Below, in pieces: positions 44,890 to 54,567 of a DNA stretch of 64,000 nucleotides (positions within the stretch are counted from its first letter, which is position 1; every line of letters starts with the position of its first letter). The DNA is from JAEUIG01 sp046349775 (GTDB lineage Bacteria > Planctomycetota > Planctomycetia > Planctomycetales > Planctomycetaceae): positions 62,001 through 126,000 of the forward strand of contig JAXMBS010000003.1 in the NCBI GenBank assembly GCA_046349775.1, given 5' to 3'. The notes below the pieces were generated by a model. It saw nothing but the letters and a program-made list of their open reading frames with translations, was not told where the DNA came from and did no database searches. The position numbers and the translations under genes are program-made.

Positions 44890-45891
44890 TCAGTTGGCGA
44901 CCACCGACCAGACAAACGTCGTCGTGAAGCCGGCGATGGAACTGCCGGCGAACGCCTCGAACCAGCGGCTGTGCAGGACCAGCGACGCTCCGGGAAGCGG
45001 CGACGTCGCTGTGGCCGCCCGCTCACGTCGCGGACCGAGGAGCACGCCCGCGGCGACGACGTACAAGGCAGCCGCGGCGACGACCGCCGGAGAATCCGGA
45101 AGCCGCGCAAGCAGCGGATATTTCAGCATCGCCACGGCCAGCGCATTGTTGAGGAAGTGCAGCAGAATCGGAGACCAGAGGCTCCCCGTCCGCAGAAATG
45201 CATAGTGCAGAAAGAACGCCAGCGGCAGCGTCGCCACGGCGTGCGGCGGAAAACCGTGCACGCCGGCGAACAACACGCTGGTCAGCAGAACGCCGACAGG
45301 AACTCCCCAGCGGCGGAGCAGACCGGGACCGATCAGGCCGCGGAACACGATTTCCTCGCCGAGTGCCGGACCGAGTGCGAGGGCCACCACTAGCACAAAA
45401 AACGGCGCCGCCGCGGTCTGGCTCGCGATCGATTCAAGCGAATTGGCGCGAGTCAGCGGTTCCAGAGCCGGAATATCCTGCACGAGCCGCTGCCACTGGT
45501 CGTGGGCCAACTCGTACAGCGCGCGCGACAGCACGGCCAATGGCGCCACCGCCCCGATCGCCGGCAGCAGCGTGCGGCGCTCAGGACGACCAAGTTGCAG
45601 CTTCTCCCGCAGTGGCGCGCCGAGCCGCCAGCGCACGGCAGGAACGATCAGGAACAAAGTGCCGAGCTGCGTCACACCGATCAACATGAAGTTGGAATCG
45701 AGGTTGAGATCGAGAAGCAGATTGAGAGCAGTCTGGCCGTCGGGGGGCCAGCCTTCGTACGCGGCCAGCAGCAGGACCAGGACGCACAGTGCGCCGGCGA
45801 CTGCCTGGGCAACGACGTACAGCAGCGTCCAGCCGCAGGCTTCAAGCAGACCAGGACCGGGCGTGCGGGAGGGAGCCATCACGGTTGACAT
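44890..45891 (-). CDS. CPBP-family intramembrane metalloprotease
   Basis: The 333-residue protein has about eight membrane helices. Its C-terminal half carries the CPBP (Abi, CAAX protease-like) motifs: GPALGEEIVFRGLIGP (EExxxR), LFAGVHGFPPH (FxxxH) and LHFLNNALA (HxxxN). These membrane-embedded proteases process prenylated or bacteriocin-related substrates in other organisms; the bacterial substrates are mostly unknown. The ATG at 45891 was chosen (MSTVMAPSRT). It diverges from a small membrane-protein gene with a 236-base gap. Confidence 0.85.
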   Translation of the reverse strand: MSTVMAPSRTPGPGLLEACGWTLLYVVAQAVAGALCVLVLLLAAYEGWPPDGQTALNLLLDLNLDSNFMLIGVTQLGTLFLIVPAVRWRLGAPLREKLQLGRPERRTLLPAIGAVAPLAVLSRALYELAHDQWQRLVQDIPALEPLTRANSLESIASQTAAAPFFVLVVALALGPALGEEIVFRGLIGPGLLRRWGVPVGVLLTSVLFAGVHGFPPHAVATLPLAFFLHYAFLRTGSLWSPILLHFLNNALAVAMLKYPLLARLPDSPAVVAAAALYVVAAGVLLGPRRERAATATSPLPGASLVLHSRWFEAFAGSSIAGFTTTFVWSVVAN

Positions 45892-46127
45892 CAAGTCTCG
45901 TCGAAGTTGAACCCGCGTGCACAGTCCGTGGACGGACGTGTCTCTCAGCGACCCGCAGGATTCATCTTGCCGTCGAGTGACCCCGGAATGCAAGAGCGGA
46001 ATTTGAGTGACGAGGGGAGTGAATGTTCGGTGGCGACTGACGAAGCTTGGCCCGCGACGATAGCCTGAGGCCAGCCAAACTTTGTCGATCTGGCGGAGCT
46101 TTTCGTGGGCTGTGGTAGAATGTGGGG

Positions 46128-46466
46128 ATGCCGAATATCAGCGAGGAGTCCGTCACGCGCGCCCAGCGGCAATGCGTCGCGACAGGTCCGGCGCGAGAAG
46201 CGACGATCCAGCGACCCCCTCGAAAACGCTTCGCAGTCTGGGCGACGGGGATCGTCGTCGGCGCGGCCCTCTACGCCGCGGCCTTTCCCTTCGTCACAGT
46301 CGGCAGCTTTTATGTGTCGTGGGCAGCGCCGGTGCTCGCCATCGTGTACTCGCCCCTCGTCGTGTATGTGCGGGCGGAACTACCGGGATCGACGGCCTAC
46401 CGGTCCTACCACGAGTGGGTCCAAGTCAAGCGCACGTCATTCGTCCGACGGTATCCGCCGCCCTGA
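46128..46466 (+). CDS. Small membrane protein of unknown function
   Basis: The 112-residue product has two hydrophobic segments, AVWATGIVVGAALYAAAF and SWAAPVLAIVYSPLVVYV, flanked by basic residues, and ends in a charged tail (HEWVQVKRTSFVRRYPPP). No family recognised. It ends 11 bases before the BatA-like gene, so the two are probably co-transcribed. A GTG at 46122 would add two residues. Confidence 0.55.
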   Translation: MPNISEESVTRAQRQCVATGPAREATIQRPPRKRFAVWATGIVVGAALYAAAFPFVTVGSFYVSWAAPVLAIVYSPLVVYVRAELPGSTAYRSYHEWVQVKRTSFVRRYPPP

Positions 46467-46477
46467 AGGAATTCGCG

Positions 46478-48602
46478 ATGAGCTTTCTGACACCGCTCTA
46501 TCTGCTCGGCGCGCTGGCGGTCGCTCTGCCGATCCTCGCGCACCTCATCCGCCGCACGCCGCCGCGGCGGCGCGAATTCTCCAGCGTGATGTTGCTGGAG
46601 CCTTCGCTGCCGCGCGTCACGCGGCGCAGCCGGATTGAGCACTGGTTGCTGTTGTGTTTGCGCGCATTGGTGATCGGACTGCTGGCCGTGGCCTTCGCGC
46701 GTCCGCTGTGGCGGACGCAGGTCATCGCAGACGAACTGACCACGGGCCGCTGGGTGGCCGTGCTCCTCGATACCAGCGGCAGCATGCGCCGCGGCGAACT
46801 GTGGGACGAGGCGCAGCGGCGGTTGGAACAAGTGCTGAAGGCTTACGGGCCTGCTGACCGGGTCGGAGTGTTCACGTTCGATCGCGCGCCGGCACTCGTA
46901 TGGAGTTGGGACGCGTGGCACGCGCAGGACCCGGCACAGCGTCCAGCCGTAGTGTCCGCGGCTCTTCGCGACACGACGCCGGGTTGGGGCGAAACGAACC
47001 TGGCGCAGGCGCTGCTGACGGCGGCCGAAACCCTCGACAACGAATCGAGCCGCGCGCGCCAAAGCCGAGCGCGGAGATTGTCGTCATCACCGACTTTCAG
47101 TCGGGGAGCCGGCTCGATGCGCTGCAGGGTTATGCGTGGCCGGAAGGAATTCCCGTCCGCGTGGAACGGATCGGGTCTGACGCGTCGCCGAACAACGCCG
47201 CCGCCCAGCCGGCCGCATCAACCGATGGAACAGTGCGGGTCCGCGTGACAAACGCCAACGGCGCACCGCGGAGACGTTCCAGTTGCGCTGGGATGCCCCC
47301 GAAGCGCCGGCGGCCACCGCCACCGCAGGCGGGAGCAACGACCCGCCATCCCCTGCGACGCCGACAGACTTCGTCGTTCCCGCCGGTCAAAGCCGGATCG
47401 TCCGGGCTCCCCCGGCGCCGGCAGGCGCGGCAACAGGAACACTGCTGCTGGTCGGAGACGATCAGCCGTTTGACAACCGGTGCTTCGTCGCAGTGCCGCA
47501 GGCCCAGCAGGCGACGATTGCGTGCGTTGGCCGCGATGACCCGGCCGATCCGGCCGGGCAGCGGTTCTACGTCGCGCCGTTATTCTCCGACACCCCGCAG
47601 CGGCATGTCGAGATCATCGATTGGAACGTGGACCAGACGGATCTGCCCATGTCCGCTGCGCCGATCCGGCTCGTGCTGCTTTTGGATCGACCCGTCGCGG
47701 GTCAATTGCCGGCGCTACAGAAGTACGTCCAGGCGGGCGGAGTGTTGATTCAGGTGCTGCGGACCTCTGAAGCGGCGGCCGACCTCGCCGCGCTGGCGGA
47801 CATCAACTCGCTCACGGCCGCCGAAGCCGGTGTACAGGGCTTCTCGCTGCTGACGGACATCGATTTCGGTCACCCGGCGCTGACGGCGTTCGCCGACCCG
47901 AAGTTTTCGGACTTCACGACGCTGCATTTCTGGAAGCATCGCCGGCTCGACGTGACCGGCCTGGCCAACCTGCGGGTGCTGGCGCGATTTGATGACGGCG
48001 ACGTGGCGATCGGCGAACTGCCGGTCGGAGCCGGACGGATCGTGTGCTTCACGTCGGGTTGGAGCCGTGCCGACAGTCAACTGGCGATCTGGTCCAAGTT
48101 CGTCCCGCTGATGAACGCGCTGTTCGAGAGCACGCTGCGTCCGGCGGCCGAGCATCAGCGGCTCGTTGTCGGCGACTTGTTGCCCTGGCAGCGATTCGCA
48201 ACCGGGGAGATACCCCGGTGGATACTGACTGCACCGGACGGGACAACGGCGACCTTGAGCGATTCGGCCGTTGAGAAGCGGGCCGAGCAGCCGGGGTTCT
48301 ACCAATTGTCGCGGGATGCAGGTGACGCGCCGGTCGCCGTCTGGGCCGTCAACATGCCTCCGAGCGAGTCGGACACGACGCCACTGGCGCTGGAACAACT
48401 GGAAGCACTCGGGGTCGGCGTCCAGCAGACAGTAGCGGAGTCGCCGCAGGCGCCGGTCTCAGCGGAAACGCGCAAAAACATCGCCAACGCAGAACTGGAA
48501 CAGCGGCAACGGCTGTGGCGTTGGGCGCTCGTGGCGGCACTGGGGCTCCTGGCGGCCGAGACGGTGCTGGCCTGGCGGCTGTCGCGGAGGACCGCCACAT
48601 AG
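46478..48602 (+). CDS. BatA-like membrane protein with VWA domain, frameshifted
   Basis: Joined across frames, this is a protein of about 708 residues. It starts MSFLTPLYLLGALAVALPIL, the N-terminal membrane segment of the BatA domain (LAHLIRRTPPRRREFSSVMLL). A second membrane helix (WLLLCLRALVIGLLAVAFA) and a VWA domain with MIDAS motif DTSGSMRRG follow. The periplasmic middle ends with a C-terminal helix (WALVAALGLLAAETVLAW). Two frame changes, near 47065 (after AAETLDNESS, before SAEIVVITDFQSGS) and near 47270, split it. BatA-type proteins occur in planctomycetes beside MoxR ATPase genes, but none is visible here. Confidence 0.8.
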
Positions 48603-48615
48603 CACCAGCGTCCTC

Positions 48616-49176
48616 TCAAATCGCTTCCACCATCGTGCCGTCGACCTCGATCGAGGCGGCGCGCTGGATGAACTGGACCTGCAGGACGAATTTGAGCCCG
48701 CGCTTGTTGCGGACCACGTGTCCGGACATCCCAGCCAGCGGCCCGCGGACGATCCGGGCCGGCATGCCGGTTTCCAGTTTCTCTTCCGGCGTGATCGGCG
48801 CGCCGGAATCGATCAGGCGCCGCACATCGCGGAGCTGCGCCACGAACGTGTTTTGCTCGACGACGCGGATCGGACTGACGACCTCACGGGCGGTCGACGA
48901 GAACTCAAACGCCGCGTCGTCCCCGCAGACAAACACGTAGCCGGGGAAGACGGGCACGCGCGAAGTAACAATCCGCCGCTGATAGGTCTTGCGGAGCTCA
49001 TGCTGCGGGAGGTAGTAACCGACGCGGCGGGCCAGCAGCTTGCGGGCCAGCATTTTCTCCGAGCGCGGCCGGACGTGTACAGCCCACCAGTGAGGCGCGG
49101 ACGCCGGTCCGTCGACCAGTTCCCGGTCGAGGAGATTCTCCGGCCAGAGCGGCGGCTCCCAGTCCAGGATCGGCAT
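48616..49176 (-). CDS. NusG-like transcription factor (UpxY/RfaH type)
   Basis: The 186-residue protein has an NGN domain: HWWAVHVRPRSEKMLARKLL and GYYLPQHELRKTYQRRIVTS, then VFPGYVFVCGD. A C-terminal KOW domain follows (MPARIVRGPLAGMSGHVVRN). An acidic N-terminal extension (LDWEPPLWPENLL) precedes it. The divergent sequence and the lack of secE/rplK neighbours indicate a specialised NusG paralogue such as those that antiterminate long polysaccharide operons. A polysaccharide export gene lies 1.4 kb away on the opposite strand. It converges with the BatA-like gene (13-base gap). Confidence 0.8.
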   Translation of the reverse strand: MPILDWEPPLWPENLLDRELVDGPASAPHWWAVHVRPRSEKMLARKLLARRVGYYLPQHELRKTYQRRIVTSRVPVFPGYVFVCGDDAAFEFSSTAREVVSPIRVVEQNTFVAQLRDVRRLIDSGAPITPEEKLETGMPARIVRGPLAGMSGHVVRNKRGLKFVLQVQFIQRAASIEVDGTMVEAI

Positions 49177-49353
49177 CGAGACAGTGCTTTCAGAAAATCG
49201 TGGGCGACGCGACGGGGTCGGTTGCCGTTCTCGTAGAGAGCGCCGGACGGAGGCGTCGGCGATCCCGTGTCGTTGCGTGGAGACTCGAACTGTTCTGGTA
49301 ACCGGTCCGAAGATCCTGGATTCGTCGGTGGCCGGCCTGACGCTGTTGTCGAT

Positions 49354-49785
49354 TCAAAAAACGACGGTGTCGCTGTTGCCGGATATCCTTCCGGTATCGG
49401 CGGCCCGCTGCACGGTCTCCAGAATCCGCACCTGCTGCTGCAGGCGACGGATCATTCCGATCAACTGCTGAACGTCCTTGCGGATGGCTCGGGGGCACTT
49501 CCCCTCGGCCGCGTGACGCTCGATGACGGACAGCCGATCGACCGGATGCTGTGCCAACCGGGCCGGGTTGCCGGATTGGGGTAGTTCCGGGCATTGCAGG
49601 TCACGCACCCGTCCGGACCAGCCGCAATGAATGCACTGACACGCGGAATCGTCGCTCCAGTAGGAATCGAGGGCGCCGGCGTCCAACACCTCCACGACCT
49701 CGCCGTCGCGAAAGGTGCACGCAACCTCCCCCGCGAAGACGATTCCCAGCTTGAGCCGCGTGCATTCGCAACGTGGGCACCGCAT
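49354..49785 (-). CDS. Zinc-ribbon protein ending in DTVVF
   Basis: The 143-residue protein has two Cys pairs, CPRC at the N-terminus and CIHCGW at about 50-55, that could hold one zinc. A strand-rich middle (LGIVFAGEVACTFRDGEVVEV) lies between them. The C-terminal half is a helix (CPRAIRKDVQQLIGMIRRLQ) followed by a short tail SDTVVF. The same last five residues end the small gene at 50115-50330 on the other strand, with different codons. No family recognised. It reads away from the export genes. Confidence 0.65.
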   Translation of the reverse strand: MRCPRCECTRLKLGIVFAGEVACTFRDGEVVEVLDAGALDSYWSDDSACQCIHCGWSGRVRDLQCPELPQSGNPARLAQHPVDRLSVIERHAAEGKCPRAIRKDVQQLIGMIRRLQQQVRILETVQRAADTGRISGNSDTVVF

Positions 49786-50114
49786 CAGTGCAAACCCCAG
49801 GGTCTGGAGCCAATCCGTGGCTTTTGCCCGTCTGGAAAGATTGTCGTCCCGACAGGCCGGATGTCAACAGCGGTTTCAGTTCCAAGGGGGCATTTGAAGA
49901 CATCGACGGCGGCATAACAAGTGTGCGCTTTCGCACTTGCGTCCACGTCGCCGGTCGGAAAGACTGGTGCACACAGGCCCCCGAGGGAGCCACGCAGCAC
50001 GGCAGCGGTCGCCGCAGACAAGGCCGGATCCTTTCACCAGGATCCGGATTTTCGACAGTCGCTGACCGACCGGCCGCAGCCAACCAGGATCGCAGTGGCA
50101 ATGGAGAGACGCTG
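49786..50114. other. Divergent region between the two DTVVF genes
   Basis: This 329-base gap separates two divergent genes. No credible gene is present. A run GTGTGCGCTTTCGCACTTGC (about 49920) holds the short dyad GTGCG/CGCAC. The promoters of both genes should lie here. Confidence 0.4.
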
Positions 50115-50330
50115 ATGTCAGACGATCTGCAGGACCGCCGCGAGCGACAGGTCGTCGAGTCCCTCTCCGACCGGCAAGCGCTGCGCAATTTGGGGGTTTC
50201 CGAGGAATGGATTCGGCAGTGCGCGGAACTGGTCGACGCCTACCAGCAGTTACGACAGCAATTGACCCAACTTGAGGGACGGTTGTCGGATTCTCAGGGG
50301 GATTCTCCGCACGATACCGTGGTGTTCTGA
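50115..50330 (+). CDS. Small helical protein ending in DTVVF
   Basis: The 71-residue product starts MSDDLQDRRERQVVESLSDR with GGAGAG at good spacing before the ATG. It is helical (WIRQCAELVDAYQQLRQQL, a likely coiled coil) and ends DSPHDTVVF. The final five residues match those of the neighbouring zinc-ribbon protein. It probably has no signal peptide. Function unknown; the polysaccharide export gene follows after 273 bases. Confidence 0.65.
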   Translation: MSDDLQDRRERQVVESLSDRQALRNLGVSEEWIRQCAELVDAYQQLRQQLTQLEGRLSDSQGDSPHDTVVF

Positions 50331-50603
50331 ACGGCTTCGCTGGGAGAACCGCAGCCCGTTGCCGACGGTCGGCCAGCCGCCTGCCGCAGCCCACTGCGAC
50401 GTGCGCGTGTCACCAGGTCATCTGGCACGCGACACGACCTGCGCGCGACTGGGCCGTCTGCGAAGCTTCTGCCGGAAATCCCGATTTTGCGACTCTTGCT
50501 GAAGATAAGGGATATAACGGCTCGATACCTACAGGAGAGCGGCTGCTGATCTTTGGCCGCCGGGGCGGCGTGCGCTGCGGGCGCACTTCCTGGGGAGGGG
50601 GAC

Positions 50604-51734
50604 ATGCGTGACCGGTGTCTTTGGCCGGAGCTTCTGGTTCTGGCTGTGCTGGCGATCACTGCAAACGGCTGCGCCTGCTGCGGCTCTTGTTTGCCGGCGC
50701 CTGGACTCGACCGCAAAATTGCGATGGCGGAGCACGCTGACGTTCCGCGCGAACTGAACAAAACCTCCTTCCCGACGTATCGCGTCGAACCGCCCGATCT
50801 GTTGTTGATCCAGGCCATCGACAACATTCGTCTCGCCGACTCGCCGCTGGAGGCGGGGGACACCATCACCGTGCGGCTGCGCCAGACTCTGCCGCTGGAG
50901 ACGGAGGCCGATCCTGATACCAACCTTCAGGAATACCAGATGGAGATGCAGCGGGAGCTGGCGAATAAAGTCATCAACGGCGACTACTTGGTTCAGGCCG
51001 ACGGCAACATTGATCTGGGGCCGGCCGCGGGCAAAGTTCACGTTGAAGGTTTGACGCAGGACCAGGCGCAGCAAGCCTTGGTGGCGCATTTCCAGCAGGA
51101 GCAGATCGGGATCAAAGACCCGGTCGTAACCGTCGCCCTGCCGAATGTGGCCGGGAAACAGCCGGTCGTCGGCGAGCACCTCGTGCGGCCGGATGGAACG
51201 ATTTCGCTCGGGATTTACGGCCAGGTGTATGTCGCCGCCATGACGCTGCCGCAGGTGAAAGCCGCGGTCGAACAGCATCTCTCGACGTTCATGCACAAAC
51301 CCGAGGTCAGCGTCGACGTGCTCGCTTACAACAGCAAGGTCTTTTACCTGATCATGGACGGCGGCGGTTTCGGCGAGCAGGTGATTCGCTTGCCTTGCAC
51401 CGGGAATGAAACCGTGCTCGATGCGGTATCGCAGGTTTACGGACTGGCCCAGGTGTCGTCCAAAAAGATCTGGATTTCGCGTCCGGCTCCGTCAGAGTAT
51501 GACTGCGCACAGATCCTGGACGTGCACTGGCGGGAGATCACGCGCGAAGGCATCACGTCGACCAACTATCAGTTGTTTCCGGGGGATCGGATTTACGTGC
51601 AGGCCGATTGCCTGATCATGACGGACAACTGGATCGGCAAGATCATCGCGCCGCTCGAACGGATTGCCGGCTTCACGGCACTCGGCACCGGCACGGTTCG
51701 GGGTCTGGAGTTCTTCTACAGAAACGGACAATGA
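50604..51734 (+). CDS. Polysaccharide biosynthesis/export lipoprotein (Wza-like)
   Basis: The product of 376 residues has a lipoprotein signal (LLVLAVLAITANGC). The mature protein shows the polysaccharide export signature: FPTYRVEPPDLLLIQAIDN and DYLVQADGNIDLGPAAGKVH, then GLTQDQAQQALVAHFQQE, and a second DGTISLGIYGQVYVAAMT. A SLBB-like C-terminal region follows (NYQLFPGDRIYVQADCLIMT). Such proteins form the outer-membrane channel for exopolysaccharide. GGGAGGGGG lies before the ATG at 50604. The next gene's ATG overlaps its stop (ATGA). Confidence 0.85.
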   Translation: MRDRCLWPELLVLAVLAITANGCACCGSCLPAPGLDRKIAMAEHADVPRELNKTSFPTYRVEPPDLLLIQAIDNIRLADSPLEAGDTITVRLRQTLPLETEADPDTNLQEYQMEMQRELANKVINGDYLVQADGNIDLGPAAGKVHVEGLTQDQAQQALVAHFQQEQIGIKDPVVTVALPNVAGKQPVVGEHLVRPDGTISLGIYGQVYVAAMTLPQVKAAVEQHLSTFMHKPEVSVDVLAYNSKVFYLIMDGGGFGEQVIRLPCTGNETVLDAVSQVYGLAQVSSKKIWISRPAPSEYDCAQILDVHWREITREGITSTNYQLFPGDRIYVQADCLIMTDNWIGKIIAPLERIAGFTALGTGTVRGLEFFYRNGQ

Positions 51735-52333
51735 CCATGACGACCGGTCCTCGCAGGCTGAGATGCAGTTGGTGGCTGACGCTGCTCGCGCTGGCGCTCG
51801 TCCGCATGTGCAGTCCGGCTGCGGCACAGGGGCAGTTCAGCAACCAGTTCGGCGCCGGCGGCATCGATCGTCCGACGACGAGTCCATATCTCAATCTGTT
51901 CCGAGGCGGACAGACGGGAGGCTTCAACGACATCGGGCTCAACTATCAGCGGCTCGTGCGACCCGAACAGCAGCTGCGCAACTACTCTGCCGGACTCGGG
52001 GCGCAAGTGAGTGGACTTGAGCAGCAATTGAATACGGCGATTTCGCCGACCGGAGCGATCGCGCAAACCGGCACCGGGCACGGAGTGGCGTTCCAGAACT
52101 CGCGCATGTACTTCATGGGCAGCTACGCAGGGGGCTGGCGCTACCTGAGCATGATGGGGGGCGGCGGATTCGGCAACATGGGGAGCGCGGGAATCATCGG
52201 CGGCTCGATGGGCGGTATGGGTGGCATGGGAATGGGGATGGGCATGGGCATGGGCATGGGGATGATGGGCATGGGGGGCCGCGGGCCGATGGGCGGCATG
52301 GGGTTTGGCATGCCGCCGGCCAGGAGACATTAA
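51731..52333 (+). CDS. Secreted protein with Gly-Met repeat tail, coupled to export gene
   Basis: The 200-residue product has a signal peptide (CSWWLTLLALALVRMCSPAAA). The middle contains FSNQFGAGGIDRPTTSPYLN, LNYQRLVRPEQQLRN and a coil-forming LEQQLNTAISP. The C-terminal third is a low-complexity run of Gly and Met (GMGMGMGM type), ending PPARRH. The ATG overlaps the stop of the export lipoprotein gene, so it is probably translationally coupled. It may be a matrix or channel-associated protein. Family not recognised beyond planctomycete-like orphans. Confidence 0.75.
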   Translation: MTMTTGPRRLRCSWWLTLLALALVRMCSPAAAQGQFSNQFGAGGIDRPTTSPYLNLFRGGQTGGFNDIGLNYQRLVRPEQQLRNYSAGLGAQVSGLEQQLNTAISPTGAIAQTGTGHGVAFQNSRMYFMGSYAGGWRYLSMMGGGGFGNMGSAGIIGGSMGGMGGMGMGMGMGMGMGMMGMGGRGPMGGMGFGMPPARRH

Positions 52334-52428
52334 TCTCGTAACACGGAAGGAGTGCGGCTGCAGGTGGCGGCCGTACGGGGAGCGCCGACTGCGGCGATGG
52401 AAATCAGGTACTGGCACGGATGCCATCC

Positions 52429-53124
52429 ATGAAACGACAGTTCTTCTGCGCCGCGGCGGCGAGCTGGGCTTTGGCCCTGGGGGCGGCGAACGCCGCTGGA
52501 CCGTCCAGCAACTGCGGGCCGCTCGACAGTTACTCCTATGTGGAGAACGCGGGATACTCGTGCAACGAGCGTTCCGCCACATCGTACGTCCAGCCGGCGT
52601 CCTACCTGGACGACGAGTGCGAACAGTACGGAGGCTGGTGCGAACGCTTCTACACCGGGATCAAAGAGACCTTTAAGCGCTTCTCGCTAAAAGTACAAAC
52701 GGGCGCGGCTGCACCGGGGTCTGATGTACCCCGAATGCCCCCTACTGCTCGCCGACCTTCGGCTACCACATGACGCAGTGGCGACCATTCCCAGGCGACT
52801 GCGAATACGTGGTCCAGCGGACAGCCCGAACGATGTGGGAGTCGCCGCCAACGGCGCCCGCCGGCGTTGATACCGCTGTCCCCGCGCCCTGCGAACTCTG
52901 CCCCCGCACCGGGCATTGTCCCACCGGCCGACAACCCGACGCCGTATTTTCCAAACGAGCCGCCCATGTCCTCGTCATCGAACGAAACCGCGCCGGACCT
53001 GCCGCCCGGAGAAGCGCTGCCTCCCGTCTTGCGCGCCACTCCCGCAGGCGCGGAATTCCGGGCATCGCGACGGGACGCGTTACGCCGGGAATTCGAAGGT
53101 CCCGTGCTGCTGCGGATCGAGTAG
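52429..53124 (+). CDS. Secreted Cys-containing protein, frameshifted (WRPFP-type)
   Basis: The ATG at 52429 opens a signal peptide (MKRQFFCAAAASWALALGAA) and a mature part with several cysteines (SNCGPLDSYSY, YSCNERS, DDECEQYGGWCERFY). The frame then slips near 52690-52740. GYHMTQWRPFPGDC appears in another frame; G-x-x-x-T-x-W-R-x-x-P is a motif of planctomycete secreted orphans. A proline-rich C-terminus ending FRASRRDALRREFEGPVLLRIE closes at 53124 in a third frame. Two or three indels are needed to unite these. The 16-base word GAGTGCGAACAGTACG in this gene equals the intergenic repeat word at 74-89. Confidence 0.55.
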
Positions 53125-53239
53125 CTTGTTCGCGCGGCGGCGTACTGACCACTGGCGATGCGGCGGTCGGGACATTGCATGTGCTGGGGCGAGGCGTCAT
53201 AGTCGGATCGAAATTCCGATCGATCTGACAGGAGACGTC

Positions 53240-54518
53240 ATGCCCCTTGCCTCGCGTCGTCAATTTCTGCAGCGCGCTACTTCGCTGGGAGTCGGCCTGT
53301 ATGTCTCCGGGACGCGCGCCTTGCGAGCGGAGACCTCTCCGAACGAAAAGCTCGATATCGGGATCATCGGACCCGGTGGACGCGGGGCCGAAGACCTGAA
53401 CGGCGTCTCCACCGAGAACATCAAGGCGATCTGCGACGTCGATCAGCGGATGGCCTACGATGCGTGGTCGCGCTTTCCGCAGGCGGCGCGCTACGCCGAT
53501 TTCCGCAAGATGCTCGATGAGCAGCAGCTCGACGCCGTGGTCGTCGCGACGCCCGACCACCTGCACGCGCCATGTGCAGTGTCGGCCATGCGCCGTGGTC
53601 TGCACTGTTGTCGAGAAGCCGCTGGGCGCGGACGGTGGGCGAAGCGCGGTTGATGACGCAGACGGCCTGGAGTACCACGTCGTCACGCAGCTCGGCACGC
53701 AGATTCACGCGGGGAGCAACTATCGCCGCGTCGTCGAGATCGTGCAATCCGGTGCCATCGGGCCGGTGCGCGAAGTGCAGGTCTGGGTCGGCAAAGGCTG
53801 GGGCGGGACGAGTTGGCCGATCGCCCGGCATGAACCGCCCGCCGAACTGGACTGGGATCTGTGGCTCGGCCCGGCGCCCTACCGCCCCTACCACCCGGCC
53901 TACCTGCCGCGCGAATGGCGGCGGTGGTGGGACTTCGGCGGCGGCACGCTCAGCGACATGGGCTGCCACTACCTCGACCTCGTCTTCTGGGCGCTGAACC
54001 TCAAATATCCGACGTCGTGCCGGGCGGACGGTCCGCCGCCGCATCCGCAGACCGCACCGTCGGGGGTCAAGGTCGTGTGGGAGTTCCCGGCGCGCGACGC
54101 CGCTCCGCCTGTCAAAGTCACCTGGACCGACGGCGACTTGACGCAACATGTCCACGATGGGCACGAGTTCAAAGGCTCGGGCGTCTACTTCCAGGGGGAC
54201 GCGGGATCGATGTTCGCCGACTACGGTTCCTACAAGTTGTTCCCCGAGGAGAAGTTCGCCGACTTTAAGCCGCCCGTGCCGACGATCTCCGATTCCATCG
54301 GCCATCACGCCGAATGGATCGAAGCCTGCAAGTCGCGCGGCAAGACGACGTGCCAATTCGATTATTCCGGACCGCTGAGCGAAACAGTGCTGCTGGGAAC
54401 TGTGGCCTACCGGATTGGGCGACCGATCGAGTGGGACGCCGTCGAACTGTGCGCCACCAACGCGCCCGAGGCAGCGACGCTCATCCATCAACCGTCACGC
54501 AAAGGCTGGGAGCTGTAG
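53240..54518 (+). CDS. Gfo/Idh/MocA-family oxidoreductase with Tat signal, frameshifted
   Basis: The product of about 425 residues begins with a twin-arginine signal (SRRQFLQRATSLGVGLYVSG), so it is exported folded. The Rossmann domain has LDIGIIGPGGRGAEDLNG and VVVATPDHLHAPCAV. Near 53600 the expected CEKPLGRTVGEA region is read in other frames, and by about 53675 the frame is stable again with VTQLGTQIHAGSNYRRVVEI and the C-terminal domain (PREWRRWWDFGGGTLSDMGC). Two indels are needed. Planctomycetes have many exported members of this NAD(P)-dependent family; the substrate is unknown. Confidence 0.85.
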
Positions 54519-54545
54519 CGAATCTCGATTTGGGATTAGGGAGGG
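54517..54545. repeat. 7-bp-period words between convergent genes
   Basis: CGAATCT CGATTTG and two more heptamers begin one base after the TAG stop. A GGAGGCTCGCCCTC hairpin follows near 54545-54560. Confidence 0.65.
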
Positions 54546-54567
54546 GGAGGCTCGCCCTCTCAGAGGC

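Noticed and set aside
49354..50330. DTVVF tails as a DNA repeat
   Set aside because: Codons differ at four of the five positions, so a copied DNA segment is unlikely. Kept as a protein-level observation.
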